The notes below the pieces were generated by a model. The model had not been told where the DNA came from, made no database searches, and saw only the letters and a program-made list of their open reading frames with translations. The position numbers were made by a program, and so were the translations under genes. A DNA stretch of 32,795 nucleotides from an uncultured Burkholderiales bacterium. Lineage in GTDB: Bacteria; Pseudomonadota; Gammaproteobacteria; Burkholderiales; Burkholderiaceae_C. Of the stretch, positions 7,673-15,979 are shown piece after piece. Every line of letters starts with the position of its first letter. Position 1 is the first letter of the stretch. The stretch lies in the NCBI GenBank assembly GCA_903876885.1, contig CAIRBP010000006.1, positions 1-32,795 on the forward strand. The letters are read 5' to 3'.

Positions 7673-8506
7673 ATGGTTTTTAGACAAACACAGGACGCCC
7701 GACACGCGGAGCATTCTCTTCGTTTGGTAACCTACAACATCCATAAGGGTGTGCAAGGAGTTGGCCCTTTAAAGAGACTAGAAATCCATAATCTGCGTGG
7801 GGCAATAGCCCAGCTTAATTCTGATATCGTCTGTTTGCAGGAGGTGCGCTGTTTTAATACTCAGCTAGCCAGGCGTTTTAAAAACTGGCCTCAGTCCACA
7901 CAGTCAGATTTCTTAACGCCTGAGGGGTATTACTCGGCTTATACGACCAATGCAGTGACACGTTACGGTGAACACGGAAATGCAGTGCTCAGCAAGTGGC
8001 CAATTATTAGGAATCAACATGAGGACGTGTCTGATCACAGTTTAGAGCAAAGAGGGCTTTTACACGTTGTCATTGACTATAAAGGCCTTCACATTCATGT
8101 CATTGTCTTGCATTTGGGTCTCTTTGCGCGCAGTCGCAAAAGGCAGATCGAGAAGCTGAGAAGCTTCATACAGCGTGAGATTGGACCCAAAGAAGTTTTG
8201 ATCGTAGCTGGAGACTTTAACGATTGGAGTGGTGCTTTGACGCCGATGATCAATGATATGGGACTAACCCATAGCTCTGTTGGGCAATGCAAGGGAAATA
8301 GTTTGAGCTTGGATGTCAAAAAAAATAATCCGAAAATATCAACAATATCAACATTTCCAGCTAGGCTTCCCTTGGTGCAATTGGATTATGTTTATTCAAA
8401 AGGACTAAGTGCCCTAGACTGCTATACCCCTACTGGGAAACAATGGTCTCGACTATCCGATCACTTGCCTTTGATAGTTGAATTTGATCGAATTAGCGGA
8501 CATTAA
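7673..8506 (+). CDS. Endonuclease/exonuclease/phosphatase (EEP) family hydrolase
   Basis: This is a metal-dependent phosphodiesterase/phosphatase of the EEP (exonuclease III/DNase I-like) superfamily, about 277 residues. Conserved sites are TYNIHKG (metal-binding Asn), CLQEV (metal-binding Glu, about 57), GDFNDW (catalytic Asp/Asn, about 181-183), LDYVYSKG and the terminal SDHLPL (Asp-His pair). I chose ATG 7673 because TTG 7667 would add only two residues; neither has a strong ribosome binding site. It lies just before clsB, a pairing common in Burkholderiales and compatible with a role in phospholipid or nucleic-acid turnover. The substrate is unknown. Confidence 0.88.
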   Translation: MVFRQTQDARHAEHSLRLVTYNIHKGVQGVGPLKRLEIHNLRGAIAQLNSDIVCLQEVRCFNTQLARRFKNWPQSTQSDFLTPEGYYSAYTTNAVTRYGEHGNAVLSKWPIIRNQHEDVSDHSLEQRGLLHVVIDYKGLHIHVIVLHLGLFARSRKRQIEKLRSFIQREIGPKEVLIVAGDFNDWSGALTPMINDMGLTHSSVGQCKGNSLSLDVKKNNPKISTISTFPARLPLVQLDYVYSKGLSALDCYTPTGKQWSRLSDHLPLIVEFDRISGH

Positions 8507-8518
8507 GTTTCAAATAAC

Positions 8519-9700
8519 GTGCATAACTTCGCGCATCAACTTAAACTGCTTCAAGGATCAAGTGAATTTTTTCCCGCACTCATTCAGGCTTTGAATGATG
8601 CAAAAGAGGAGGTGAGGCTTGAGACTTACATATTTGATTTTCATGAAGACTCTTTACTCGTAGCTGAGGCCCTTGAGCGAGCAGCGTTAAGAGGCGTTAG
8701 TGTCAAACTCATCATGGACGGAGTAGGAACGCCGAGCATTCCTCTTGAGTGGGAGGATCGTTGGAGAAAAGCAAATATTGCATACAAAATCTTCGACCCC
8801 GTAGGTCCAAGAGCCTTGTGGTATCCAACGCGTTGGAGACGCCTCCACCGAAAGCTTTGTGTTGTCGATCAAAAAATTGGATTTTGTGGAGGCATCAATA
8901 TTTTGGATGATCACTTTGACCCTCACCGTCAAACCAAGATGCCTCATGCGAGGTTAGATTTTGCGCTGGAGGTGACGGGTCCGTGCGCGCACGCTATGTG
9001 GGTGGAGATGCGTCAGATGTGGGTGAGAATGAGTTGGATTGATGGGTTGCGTAAATCTGAACTTTTAACTAATCTAAAAAGTCTGCAGGAGCACGCAAAA
9101 ATCAAGCGTAAAACTTATCCTAATTATGTGAATTGTCATTTAGTGCTGAGAGACAACGTGCTGAACAGACAAAGCATAGCTAGCGCTTATCTCAATGCAA
9201 TCAATGCAGCAAAAGACGAAGTGATTATTGCTAGTGCATTTTTCTTACCTCAGTCCCGATTGATTAAGGCGCTGATCTTGGCAGCTAAGCGCGGTGTAAA
9301 GGTTACTTTGGTATTGCAGGGGCATTACGAGTTCGCACTTCCCTACAGAGCTGCGAGAAGGTTATATGGTGTGTTGTTGCAGGCAGGAATCAGCATTGTC
9401 GAATACAAACTAAGCTATTTACATGCGAAAGTAGCGTTTGTTGATTCCCACTGGTGTACGGTTGGATCCTCTAATTTAGACCCTTTAAGTCTTCTCTTAG
9501 CCAGAGAGGCTAACTTAGTGGTCAAAGATTTTGAGATAAATCAAGAATTAAAATCAAGACTTAAAATAGCAATTGCGTCTGGCGGTTCAAATGTGGATCC
9601 AGCACACTTTAAAAACCGAGGATCCGTTGAGCGCTTTGGTGACCAAGTCTCTTATTGGCTCATGAAATTGGCAATATTTGTATCGGGTAAGCACTACTGA
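8519..9700 (+). CDS. clsB: Cardiolipin synthase B (phospholipase D family)
   Basis: This 393-residue member of the phospholipase D superfamily has two HKD motifs: HRKLCVVD (H110, K112, D117) and HAKVAFVD (H302, K304, D309), each followed by the usual GG/GSSN element (CGGINILDD, VGSSNLDP). ClsB-type enzymes make cardiolipin or phosphatidylglycerol at the inner membrane. Like E. coli ClsB and unlike ClsA, it has no N-terminal transmembrane pair. The start is GTG 8519, 12 bases after the EEP gene's stop, which gives an N-terminus (HQLKLLQGSSEFFPALIQALNDAK) that aligns with the family's usual beginning. It probably shares the EEP gene's transcript. Confidence 0.92.
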   Translation: MHNFAHQLKLLQGSSEFFPALIQALNDAKEEVRLETYIFDFHEDSLLVAEALERAALRGVSVKLIMDGVGTPSIPLEWEDRWRKANIAYKIFDPVGPRALWYPTRWRRLHRKLCVVDQKIGFCGGINILDDHFDPHRQTKMPHARLDFALEVTGPCAHAMWVEMRQMWVRMSWIDGLRKSELLTNLKSLQEHAKIKRKTYPNYVNCHLVLRDNVLNRQSIASAYLNAINAAKDEVIIASAFFLPQSRLIKALILAAKRGVKVTLVLQGHYEFALPYRAARRLYGVLLQAGISIVEYKLSYLHAKVAFVDSHWCTVGSSNLDPLSLLLAREANLVVKDFEINQELKSRLKIAIASGGSNVDPAHFKNRGSVERFGDQVSYWLMKLAIFVSGKHY

Positions 9701-9702
9701 GG

Positions 9703-9728
9703 TTAGGTACTTTGTGCCTAAAATTTTT
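9703..9728 (+). terminator. Intrinsic terminator after clsB
   Basis: TTAGGTAC (9703-9710) pairs with GTGCCTAA (9714-9721), eight pairs including one G-U, around a TTT loop. Two A and five T follow (9724-9728). It sits just after the clsB stop and would end the EEP-clsB transcript before folE. Confidence 0.55.
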
Positions 9729-9803
9729 GCATTAGACCCACAAAATACTGTAGAAATAAACTGCTGTTAATATAACTTTTCAAATTCTTTGCGATCATTC
9801 ATT

Positions 9804-10505
9804 ATGAGTAAATTAGATGCCATGGACGGGACACCAGTTTCTGTCAAAATTCGTGAAAAGTTAAAGGCTGCAAAAACGCGATTTCACGCTAACGATAACA
9901 TTGCTGATTTTTTAGATCCAGGCGATTTGGAGAAAATGCTGGATGAGGTAGAAAGCAAATTTCAATCTGTGTTGGACAGCTTGGTGATTGACACCTCAGT
10001 CGATCACAACACTGATAAAACGGCCAGACGGGTTGCGAAGATGTTTTTAACTGAAGTCTTTAAGGGCAGATACGTGCATGCCCCAGTGATTACAGAATTC
10101 CCGAATGCTGAGCATTTAAATGAGCTATTGATTGTGGGTCCTATTACGGTGCGCAGTGCGTGTAGTCATCATTTCTGTCCTGTCATCGGTAAAGTTTGGA
10201 TTGGTGTTATGCCTAATCAACATACTAATGTTATTGGGTTGTCTAAATACGCAAGGCTAGCCGAATGGGTCATGGGGCGTCCTCAAATCCAAGAGGAGGC
10301 GGTGATGCAGTTGGCAGATTTAATTGAGACTAAAACTAAGCCTGATGGGCTAGCTATCGTAATGGAGGCAACGCATTTTTGTATGTCTTGGAGAGGCGTT
10401 AAAGACATGGACAGCAAAATGATCAACTCCGTTATGCGCGGGGCCTTTTTGAAAGATCCAACCCTTCGCCGTGAATTTTTGTCCCTGATTCCAGGTCGAA
10501 ACTGA
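9804..10505 (+). CDS. folE: GTP cyclohydrolase I
   Basis: This 233-residue enzyme converts GTP to 7,8-dihydroneopterin triphosphate, the first step of tetrahydrofolate synthesis. The zinc site is visible as C120 and H123 (RSACSHHFCPV) and C193 (HFCMSWRGVKD). The core motif IGLSKYARLAEWVMGRPQIQE is intact. Compared with the roughly 220-residue E. coli enzyme, it has a slightly long N-terminal part. ATG 9804 is preferred over in-frame TTG 9789. The next folate enzyme, the dihydroneopterin triphosphatase NudB, is not in the window. DUF429 starts 41 bases later and may be co-transcribed. Confidence 0.95.
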   Translation: MSKLDAMDGTPVSVKIREKLKAAKTRFHANDNIADFLDPGDLEKMLDEVESKFQSVLDSLVIDTSVDHNTDKTARRVAKMFLTEVFKGRYVHAPVITEFPNAEHLNELLIVGPITVRSACSHHFCPVIGKVWIGVMPNQHTNVIGLSKYARLAEWVMGRPQIQEEAVMQLADLIETKTKPDGLAIVMEATHFCMSWRGVKDMDSKMINSVMRGAFLKDPTLRREFLSLIPGRN

Positions 10506-10546
10506 AGCGGCTTTGTACTTAAACTATTCAAACTAGAGCGCGTGCA

Positions 10547-11419
10547 TTGACTTCTAGCCTAACTCTTTTAGGTTGTGATTTCACGAGTCGGCCTACGCAG
10601 CAAAAGCCTATTACTGTCGCACTCGCTACATTAGACGGTGATCCAAGAGGCTTGGTTGGCGGGTGGGATACGGTAGTCTTAAACACTATCCTACGATTTG
10701 ATCGTTTGCTTGATTTTGAGAAGCTCTTAACCCGTGGTTGTCCAGACTTGTCAGGGCCTTGGGTTGGTGGTTTTGACTTGCCTTTTGGACTGCCGAGGGA
10801 GCTCATACAGACGCTTGGTTGGCCACTCAAGTGGGATGATTGTGTTCAATATTTTTGTTCCCTTGAGCGTGATCAAATTCGAGAGAAATTCAAAGATTTC
10901 TGTGCGCCACGTCCCGCAGGCTCTAAGTTTGCCCACCGATCAACCGACTATATTGCTCGCTCTAGTCCTTCCATGAAGTGGGTTAATCCACCCGTTGCAT
11001 TCATGATGCACTCAGCGTTGCCCGTGTTAATTAGAGCCAATTTATCATTACCCGGTATTCGATCAGGAGATAACTCTCGTATAGGCCTTGAAACCTATCC
11101 GGGGATGCTGGCAAGAGAAATAATCGGACATCAAAGCTATAAAAGCGATGATAAACAAAAGCAAACTCAAGAGCGTCAGCTCGCTCGTCAGCAACTCCTG
11201 AAAACTCTCCAGGCCGGCAAATACTCACTCGGTCTTAAACTTCAAGCCAACAAGGCTTTGTCAAACCAAATGCTTGAGGATGCAAGCGGGGACTCACTCG
11301 ACGCCGTGATATGTGCAGTGCAGGCGGCTTGGGGCGTCAAACAATTCAATAGCGGTGACCCGATGTACGGACTACCTCACGCCATGGATCCGCTTGAGGG
11401 CTGGATACTAACATGCTGA
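10547..11419 (+). CDS. DUF429 family protein (predicted RNase H-like nuclease fold)
   Basis: This 290-residue protein looks like DUF429, a family predicted to have an RNase H-like fold. The N-terminal strand LLGCDFTSRPTQQKPITVALATL carries the expected early Asp (GCDF). Later motifs include GGFDLPFGLPRELI, IGLETYPGMLARE and the C-terminal SGDSLDAVICAVQAAWGV, which supplies further acidic residues of the predicted active site. The start must be TTG 10547, since the only nearby upstream alternative (GTG 10541) is followed at once by a stop. Its function is unknown. It follows folE and converges on the thiF-type gene. Confidence 0.75.
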   Translation: MTSSLTLLGCDFTSRPTQQKPITVALATLDGDPRGLVGGWDTVVLNTILRFDRLLDFEKLLTRGCPDLSGPWVGGFDLPFGLPRELIQTLGWPLKWDDCVQYFCSLERDQIREKFKDFCAPRPAGSKFAHRSTDYIARSSPSMKWVNPPVAFMMHSALPVLIRANLSLPGIRSGDNSRIGLETYPGMLAREIIGHQSYKSDDKQKQTQERQLARQQLLKTLQAGKYSLGLKLQANKALSNQMLEDASGDSLDAVICAVQAAWGVKQFNSGDPMYGLPHAMDPLEGWILTC

Positions 11420-11470
11420 AACAGCATTAAACAATTGAGTACAAGCACAAGGACTAATCCTTAATTATTT
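11413..11470 (+). terminator. Convergent intergenic hairpins after the DUF429 gene
   Basis: Two small perfect stems lie in the 59-base convergent gap. ATGCTG/CAGCAT (11413-11427, loop AAA) overlaps the DUF429 stop. AAGGA/TCCTT (11449-11462, loop CTAA) is followed by AATTATTT. The second may act as a weak terminator. Both are short, so confidence is low. Confidence 0.3.
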
Positions 11471-11478
11471 AGGGTGAA

Positions 11479-12249
11479 TCAGTCTCTAGTTTTACAAACT
11501 GGGCAGTTTAAATTTCGTTTAAAACCAATCTCAGTCCATTTAAAGCGTGTTGCGTTAAACAGTACTAAACGCCCAGTAAGTGGTTCCCCTATGTCCGTTA
11601 GTATCTTAAGAGCTTCATTGGCTTGGGCTGTGCCGATAATACCAACAAGGGGCGCAAACACTCCCATTGTTGAACAACTGACCTCCTCTGGTTCCTCGTT
11701 GGGTGGGAAAAGACAAGCGTAACAAGGAGAAAGTGCACGGCTAGTATCAAAGGTACTTAGTTGCCCATCCATCTTGAGTGCTGATCCACTGATGAGAGGT
11801 ATCTTCGTTTTAGCACAACATGCGTTGACAGCATGTCTGGTTCTAAAGTTATCGCTGCAATCGAGCACCACTTGAACTTTGTCTTGCTCGTTCGTAAGTA
11901 TCGAGTCAAGAAGCTCTCGGGTTGCACGACTTGTAACTGCATTAACCCGAACGTTCGGATTAATAGCCTTTATAGCGCTTTCTAAAGAGTTAACTTTGAG
12001 CTCACCAACTCTGGCAGTGGTGTGGGCGATTTGACGCTGTAAGTTGGTCAGATCAACTGAATCATCATCTATGAGTGTGAGGCGTCCAACGCCTGAGGAG
12101 GCTAGGTATAGGGCCGCAGCGCAACCAAGACCCCCAGCACCGATGATGAGTGCGTGAGATGTGAGGAGCTTTGCTTGCCCCTCAAAGTTGAGTTCGCTAA
12201 GTAAGATGTGGCGCGAGTAGCGCAACAACTCCTCATCAGTCAACGCCAA
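11479..12249 (-). CDS. MoeB/ThiF/HesA-family adenylyltransferase (E1-like)
   Basis: This 256-residue ATP-dependent enzyme adenylates the C-terminus of a ubiquitin-like sulfur carrier (MoaD or ThiS). It has the nucleotide-binding GAGGLG loop (37-42), the DDDSVDLTNLQRQ motif and CSDNFRTRHAVN. A zinc site is formed by C176/C179 (CYAC) and C249/C252 (CPVC). C192 (EVSCSTMG) corresponds to the position of the E1-type cysteine. Whether it serves molybdopterin, thiamine or both cannot be decided; neither moaD nor thiS is here. The start is TTG 12249, directly after the ctpA stop, with AAGGAG just upstream. That start gives the standard LTDEELLRYSRHILL beginning. It is the last gene of the gpmA-ctpA unit. 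Confidence 0.9.
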   Translation of the reverse strand: MALTDEELLRYSRHILLSELNFEGQAKLLTSHALIIGAGGLGCAAALYLASSGVGRLTLIDDDSVDLTNLQRQIAHTTARVGELKVNSLESAIKAINPNVRVNAVTSRATRELLDSILTNEQDKVQVVLDCSDNFRTRHAVNACCAKTKIPLISGSALKMDGQLSTFDTSRALSPCYACLFPPNEEPEEVSCSTMGVFAPLVGIIGTAQANEALKILTDIGEPLTGRLVLFNATRFKWTEIGFKRNLNCPVCKTRD

Positions 12250-13695
12250 TTACTCCTTTTTCTCAGCAGGACGCTCAGTTTGCGTTTTGCTGACAACAAC
12301 GCTCAAGCCTTTTAAACGGTTAAGTGCTTGTTGGAGTTGGAAGTCTTGTGCAGATCCGTATTCAGGGGGACGCCGCTCAGCAATTGGCTTTTTAGACTCT
12401 ACTTCTAATTTTTGAATCGCAAGCTCCCGAGCTTTATCACGCTCAGGATCTTTCGTCTCATTGCCTTGCCCGCTATTGAGGTGTTTATCTAGGTCTGCTT
12501 CTCGTGTGCGCAAAACTGCAAAAGGACTTCCCTCAAGCGTTTCATCAACCAAGACATCGGGAACAATCCCCTTAGCCTGAATAGAGCGTCCACTAGGGGT
12601 GTAGTAACGCGCTGTAGTAATCTTAAGTGCCGTATCAGGTCCTAGCGGCCTAACTGTTTGGACCGAACCTTTACCAAAGGTTTGACTTCCCATGATCGTT
12701 GCACGCTTATGATCTTGTAGAGCACCGGCCACAATCTCACTGGCGGATGCAGAGCCTTCATTCACAAGAACGATCATCTTCAGTTTTTTAAATACGCCGT
12801 GTGTGCTCTCACTCAACTGAGAAATGGGATCGTCATTAGAGCGTCTTTGATAAAACTCAGGGGACGCTTTAAAGGTGAACTTACTGTCAGCGATCTGCCC
12901 GTTTGTAGATACAACTGTGACGTTATCAGGCAAAAAAGCGGCGGAGATCGCAACCGCAGAGTCAAGCAGACCACCGGGATCGTTACGCAGATCTAAAACT
13001 ATGCCTTTTAAATTTGGATCCTGTTTGTAAATAGCTGTTAGTTTTTGAGAGAAATCATCCACCGTTCTTTCTTGGAATTGATTCAAGCGAACCCACACAT
13101 ATCCAGGCTCAACTACTTTGGCTTTTACGCTAACCGTTTTGATCTCTTCACGGATGATAGTGACTGGAAAAGAACGGCTCTCGTCTTTTCTGAAAATAGT
13201 CAAAAGCACCTTGGTATTTGGCTCACCGCGCATACGGGATACGGCTTCATTGAGGGTTAAGCCTTTGACAGCTGTCTCATCGATCTTGGTGATCAGATCG
13301 TTTGTCTTCATGCCAGCACGGTCAGCGGGGGAGCCCTCAATTGGGGAGACAACTTTCACTAAGCCGTCTTCCATCGTAATCTCGATCCCCACCCCAACAA
13401 ACTTACCCGTTGTTCCTTCGCGGAACTCTTTGTAACTTTTCTTATCAAAATACTGTGAATGAGGGTCCAGGCTTGAAACCATGCCAGAGATCGCATCCGT
13501 AATTAATTTTTTCTCATCAACCGGTTCTACATAATCAGACTTGATCATGCTAAATACAGCGGCCAGTTGTTGGAGTTCCTCAAGCGGGAGAGGCGTCATG
13601 TTGCCACGCGCAACGGTTTGCAGGGAAATCGTTGTGAGAGCTCCCGCAAGAACTCCAATGCTTAACCAACCTGCAATTTTAATTTTTTGACCCAT
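12250..13695 (-). CDS. ctpA: C-terminal processing serine protease (S41, CtpA/Prc type)
   Basis: This 481-residue periplasmic protease has an N-terminal signal or membrane anchor (about residues 8-28, AGWLSIGVLAGALTTISL). A PDZ domain spans about residues 95-170 (FVGVGIEITMEDGLVKVVSP) and the S41 catalytic domain about 195-380. Using the spacing of E. coli Prc (Ser430, Asp441, Lys455), the catalytic residues are S317 (EGSASASE), D328 (ALQDHK) and K342 (FGKGSVQ); all three are present. The tail after about residue 400 is charged and low-complexity. Such enzymes trim C-termini of exported proteins and regulate peptidoglycan hydrolases. It lies 130 bases downstream of gpmA on the same strand, a usual Burkholderiales order. 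Confidence 0.95.
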   Translation of the reverse strand: MGQKIKIAGWLSIGVLAGALTTISLQTVARGNMTPLPLEELQQLAAVFSMIKSDYVEPVDEKKLITDAISGMVSSLDPHSQYFDKKSYKEFREGTTGKFVGVGIEITMEDGLVKVVSPIEGSPADRAGMKTNDLITKIDETAVKGLTLNEAVSRMRGEPNTKVLLTIFRKDESRSFPVTIIREEIKTVSVKAKVVEPGYVWVRLNQFQERTVDDFSQKLTAIYKQDPNLKGIVLDLRNDPGGLLDSAVAISAAFLPDNVTVVSTNGQIADSKFTFKASPEFYQRRSNDDPISQLSESTHGVFKKLKMIVLVNEGSASASEIVAGALQDHKRATIMGSQTFGKGSVQTVRPLGPDTALKITTARYYTPSGRSIQAKGIVPDVLVDETLEGSPFAVLRTREADLDKHLNSGQGNETKDPERDKARELAIQKLEVESKKPIAERRPPEYGSAQDFQLQQALNRLKGLSVVVSKTQTERPAEKKE

Positions 13696-13825
13696 GATGC
13701 CTCAGTAATGATGCGAGGAAATAAAGAACAACCCAAGAGGTATGATTTTACTCCACCCCTTGATTTACCGTACATTCTTTAACCCTATAGTCGTATACGG
13801 GTCCGGTATTAGCAGATTTAGGCCC

Positions 13826-14518
13826 TCAACCCTCTAGAAAATAGTGCTTAGTTGGTTTTAATGCTTCATCCAATTCGTAAACAAGGGGCTGGCCGTTGGG
13901 GATATTTAGGCCCACGATATCTTGTTCAGAGACGTCATCAAGGTACTTGACTAGGGCGCGAATGGAGTTACCGTGCGCAACAATGACTGGTTTTTTACCC
14001 GCTTTTAGCGCGGGCGCAATCGATTCGTTCCAAAGGGGGAGTACCCGGGCTACGGTGTCTTTTAAGCATTCAGTCAATGGGAATTCGTCGGGCTTTAAGC
14101 GTGCATACCTGGGGTCAGCGCGCTCGGATTTGGCGCTCTCGGGGCTCATGGGAGGTGGGGGAATATCGTAACTCCTTCTCCAAGCGAGTACCTGTTCGTC
14201 GCCATATTTTTGGGCGGTTTCGGCTTTGTTAAGACCTTGAAGTCCTCCGTAGTGACGCTCATTGAGGCGCCAGGAGTTAACAACTGGTAACCAAGGCCTA
14301 TCGGCGCCGTCAAGGACTTGCCACAAGGTGTGCACGGCTCGTTTGAGCACGCTCGTGTAGGCAATATCAAACTCGAAATTATGTTTCTTGAGCAATTCCC
14401 CAGCCGTTTGAGCCTGTGCAACACCTTTGGGCGTCAAATCTACATCGACCCAACCCGTGAAGCGGTTTTCAAGATTCCAGGTTGACTCGCCGTGGCGTAT
14501 AAGTACCAACTTATGCAT
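13826..14518 (-). CDS. gpmA: 2,3-bisphosphoglycerate-dependent phosphoglycerate mutase
   Basis: This 230-residue glycolytic enzyme interconverts 3- and 2-phosphoglycerate. The phosphohistidine motif LIRHGES places the catalytic His at residue 9. Further family motifs are [15 protein letters not shown], the substrate loop [14 protein letters not shown], and the second histidine in [15 protein letters not shown]. The length is typical of the dPGM family (E. coli GpmA is about 250). It is the first gene of a minus-strand unit with ctpA and thiF and is divergent from the rhodanese gene; the shared 121-base region (14519-14639) contains no operator I can identify with confidence. Confidence 0.97.
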   Translation of the reverse strand: MHKLVLIRHGESTWNLENRFTGWVDVDLTPKGVAQAQTAGELLKKHNFEFDIAYTSVLKRAVHTLWQVLDGADRPWLPVVNSWRLNERHYGGLQGLNKAETAQKYGDEQVLAWRRSYDIPPPPMSPESAKSERADPRYARLKPDEFPLTECLKDTVARVLPLWNESIAPALKAGKKPVIVAHGNSIRALVKYLDDVSEQDIVGLNIPNGQPLVYELDEALKPTKHYFLEG

Positions 14519-14639
14519 ATGTTTCTTAAATTTTGGGGAAAGGTTGAATAAACAGAGAGGTAATTAACCCTCTTAAAGAAAGTTTGTGACAAACATTTTA
14601 AAATAAACACGCTTGAAAAAGTTTATTAAAGGATTTAAA

Positions 14640-15047
14640 TTGAAATTTATCATCGATAACTGGATGCTTTTCAGCATTGCCCTGGTATCTGGCTTTTTGC
14701 TCATACTCCCTATTATTCAAAACGGTATGACCCAGGGTATCTCAACTGCTGAGGCGGTGCTGATGATGAACCGTGAGAAAGCGGTGGTTATAGATCTAAG
14801 CGACCCTCAGGAATTTGCGCTTGGACACCCAGCAGGTGCTGTCAATTTAAAACTCGACGAATTAGATAAAGACTTGACCAAACTTGTGACTGATAAATCT
14901 CGTCCGCTCATATTCTTTTGCCAAACTGGTAGCTCTTCAGTCAAAGGTGTTGTGGCTGCTCAAAAACTTGGGTTTACCAAAGTCTACCCTCTGGGTGGTG
15001 GCCTTAAGAGTTGGAGAGAAGCTAATTTACCGTTACAACAAGCTTAA
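14640..15047 (+). CDS. Membrane-anchored rhodanese-like protein
   Basis: This 135-residue protein has an N-terminal membrane segment (about residues 7-27, NWMLFSIALVSGFLLILPI) and one rhodanese domain. The domain keeps the active-site cysteine in FFCQTGSSS and the typical VIDLSDPQEFALGHPAGAVNL entry. I place the start at TTG 14640 because AAAGGA lies about six bases upstream; in-frame TTG 14613 would add nine residues. Rhodaneses move sulfane sulfur, but the substrate is unknown. It heads a run with grxC, secB and gpsA, an arrangement I recall from other Burkholderiales. Confidence 0.85.
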   Translation: MKFIIDNWMLFSIALVSGFLLILPIIQNGMTQGISTAEAVLMMNREKAVVIDLSDPQEFALGHPAGAVNLKLDELDKDLTKLVTDKSRPLIFFCQTGSSSVKGVVAAQKLGFTKVYPLGGGLKSWREANLPLQQA

Positions 15048-15078
15048 TTCATTTTATTTTTCTAATCACTAAAAGCCT

Positions 15079-15342
15079 ATGTCATCCGTCAAAATGTATA
15101 CAACAGCAGTTTGCCCTTATTGCGTCAGGGCTAAACAGTTTTTAAAGTCCAAGGGAGTTGAAGAAATTGAGGAGGTCCGAATAGATCTCCACCCTGATCA
15201 ACGAGACCACATGATGGCAGTGACTGGGCGCAGAACAGTGCCCCAAATCTTTATTGGCGAGCACCATGTTGGCGGGTGTGACGACTTGATTGCTTTAGAC
15301 AATAAAGGTGGTCTTGCCCCTTTATTGCAGCTTAATAATTAA
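15079..15342 (+). CDS. grxC: Glutaredoxin 3
   Basis: This is an 87-residue dithiol glutaredoxin, the usual length of GrxC. The redox motif CPYC is at residues 12-15 (TTAVCPYCVRAK). The TVPQIFIGEHHVGGCDDL stretch contains the cis-proline and glutathione-binding residues. It reduces disulfides using glutathione in the cytoplasm. It lies 31 bases after the rhodanese gene. A short dyad (TCCC/GGGA, 15347-15358) followed by ATTTGTTTT just after the stop may be a weak terminator. Confidence 0.95.
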   Translation: MSSVKMYTTAVCPYCVRAKQFLKSKGVEEIEEVRIDLHPDQRDHMMAVTGRRTVPQIFIGEHHVGGCDDLIALDNKGGLAPLLQLNN

Positions 15343-15376
15343 ACGATCCCATTTGGGAATTTGTTTTCCGCGCTGA

Positions 15377-15415
15377 CTCAGATCTTGATTTTTGGGTACT
15401 TTCATCTGAGATAAT
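15377..15415 (+). promoter_or_regulatory. Candidate secB promoter with a flanking inverted repeat
   Basis: A weak sigma70-like pair is present: TTGATT (15385-15390), 19-base spacer, GATAAT (15410-15415). The 7-bp inverted repeat CTCAGAT (15377-15383) / ATCTGAG (15404-15410) brackets the -35 box and touches the -10 box, as an operator might. Transcripts starting near 15422 would run through the hairpin at 15455. Confidence 0.35.
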
Positions 15416-15454
15416 GCTATTTATTGCTTTTGGGACATCCCCATAGAGCCAATA

Positions 15455-15489
15455 CCCGCTTTAGAATCCATCTAAAGCGGGTTTTTATT
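15455..15489 (+). terminator. Strong intrinsic terminator just before secB
   Basis: A perfect 11-bp stem, CCCGCTTTAGA (15455-15465) with TCTAAAGCGGG (15471-15481), closes a 5-base loop and is followed by TTTTTATT. This is a textbook Rho-independent terminator. It ends only 20 bases before the secB ATG, so it may end the rhodanese-grxC transcript or attenuate secB from within its leader. Confidence 0.88.
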
Positions 15490-15508
15490 GAATCATCAGG
15501 AACTTCAT

Positions 15509-15961
15509 ATGTCTGAATCGGATCAAGCAGCCCCTATTTTTGCAATTCAACGCGTTTACTTAAAAGATTTATCTTTAGAGCAACCCAATTCGCCAGGTAT
15601 ATTTACGGTTCAAGATACACCCTCTGTTGACATTAAGCTTGGGTTGGGTGCGGAGCATATTGTTCCCGGCATCATGGAGGTCACAGTTACGGCGACCATT
15701 ACAGCCCAAGTACAAGATAAAACTCTATATTTAGTTGAGGCCAAACAGGCAGCAATATTTGAGATTCGAAATATTCCTGAAGACCATATTGATCCAATCA
15801 TTGGCATCCAATGCCCACAAATTATTTATCCTTACCTGCGGGCTAACGTTGCTGACGTTATTCAACGTGCAGGCTTTCCGCCAGTTCACTTGACTGAAAT
15901 TAACTTTCAAAGCATGTATGAACAACAAAGAGCTAGCGCTCAATCTAGTCCCACTCAGTAA
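15509..15961 (+). CDS. secB: Protein-export chaperone SecB
   Basis: This 150-residue tetrameric chaperone keeps precursor proteins unfolded and hands them to SecA. Family motifs are [19 protein letters not shown], the acidic [27 protein letters not shown] core, [36 protein letters not shown], and a Gln/Ser-rich tail. ATG 15509 is chosen because AGGAA lies six bases upstream and because it gives the standard acidic N-terminus; in-frame TTG 15488 falls within the terminator. gpsA follows after 18 bases, the classic secB-gpsA pair. Confidence 0.97.
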   Translation: MSESDQAAPIFAIQRVYLKDLSLEQPNSPGIFTVQDTPSVDIKLGLGAEHIVPGIMEVTVTATITAQVQDKTLYLVEAKQAAIFEIRNIPEDHIDPIIGIQCPQIIYPYLRANVADVIQRAGFPPVHLTEINFQSMYEQQRASAQSSPTQ

Positions 15962-15979
15962 ACGACACGAGATCTTTTT

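Noticed and set aside
7616..7683. Small 22-codon frame between the SoxZ-like and EEP genes
   Set aside because: It has no ribosome binding site or recognisable product and overlaps the EEP start.
13118..13435. Plus-strand frame of 105 codons inside ctpA
   Set aside because: It is antisense to the PDZ and protease core of ctpA, whose catalytic triad is fully intact.
15414..15446. A ten-residue leader peptide before the secB terminator
   Set aside because: Its ATG overlaps the candidate -10 box, so it would not be in the transcript from that promoter, and it has no run of regulatory codons.
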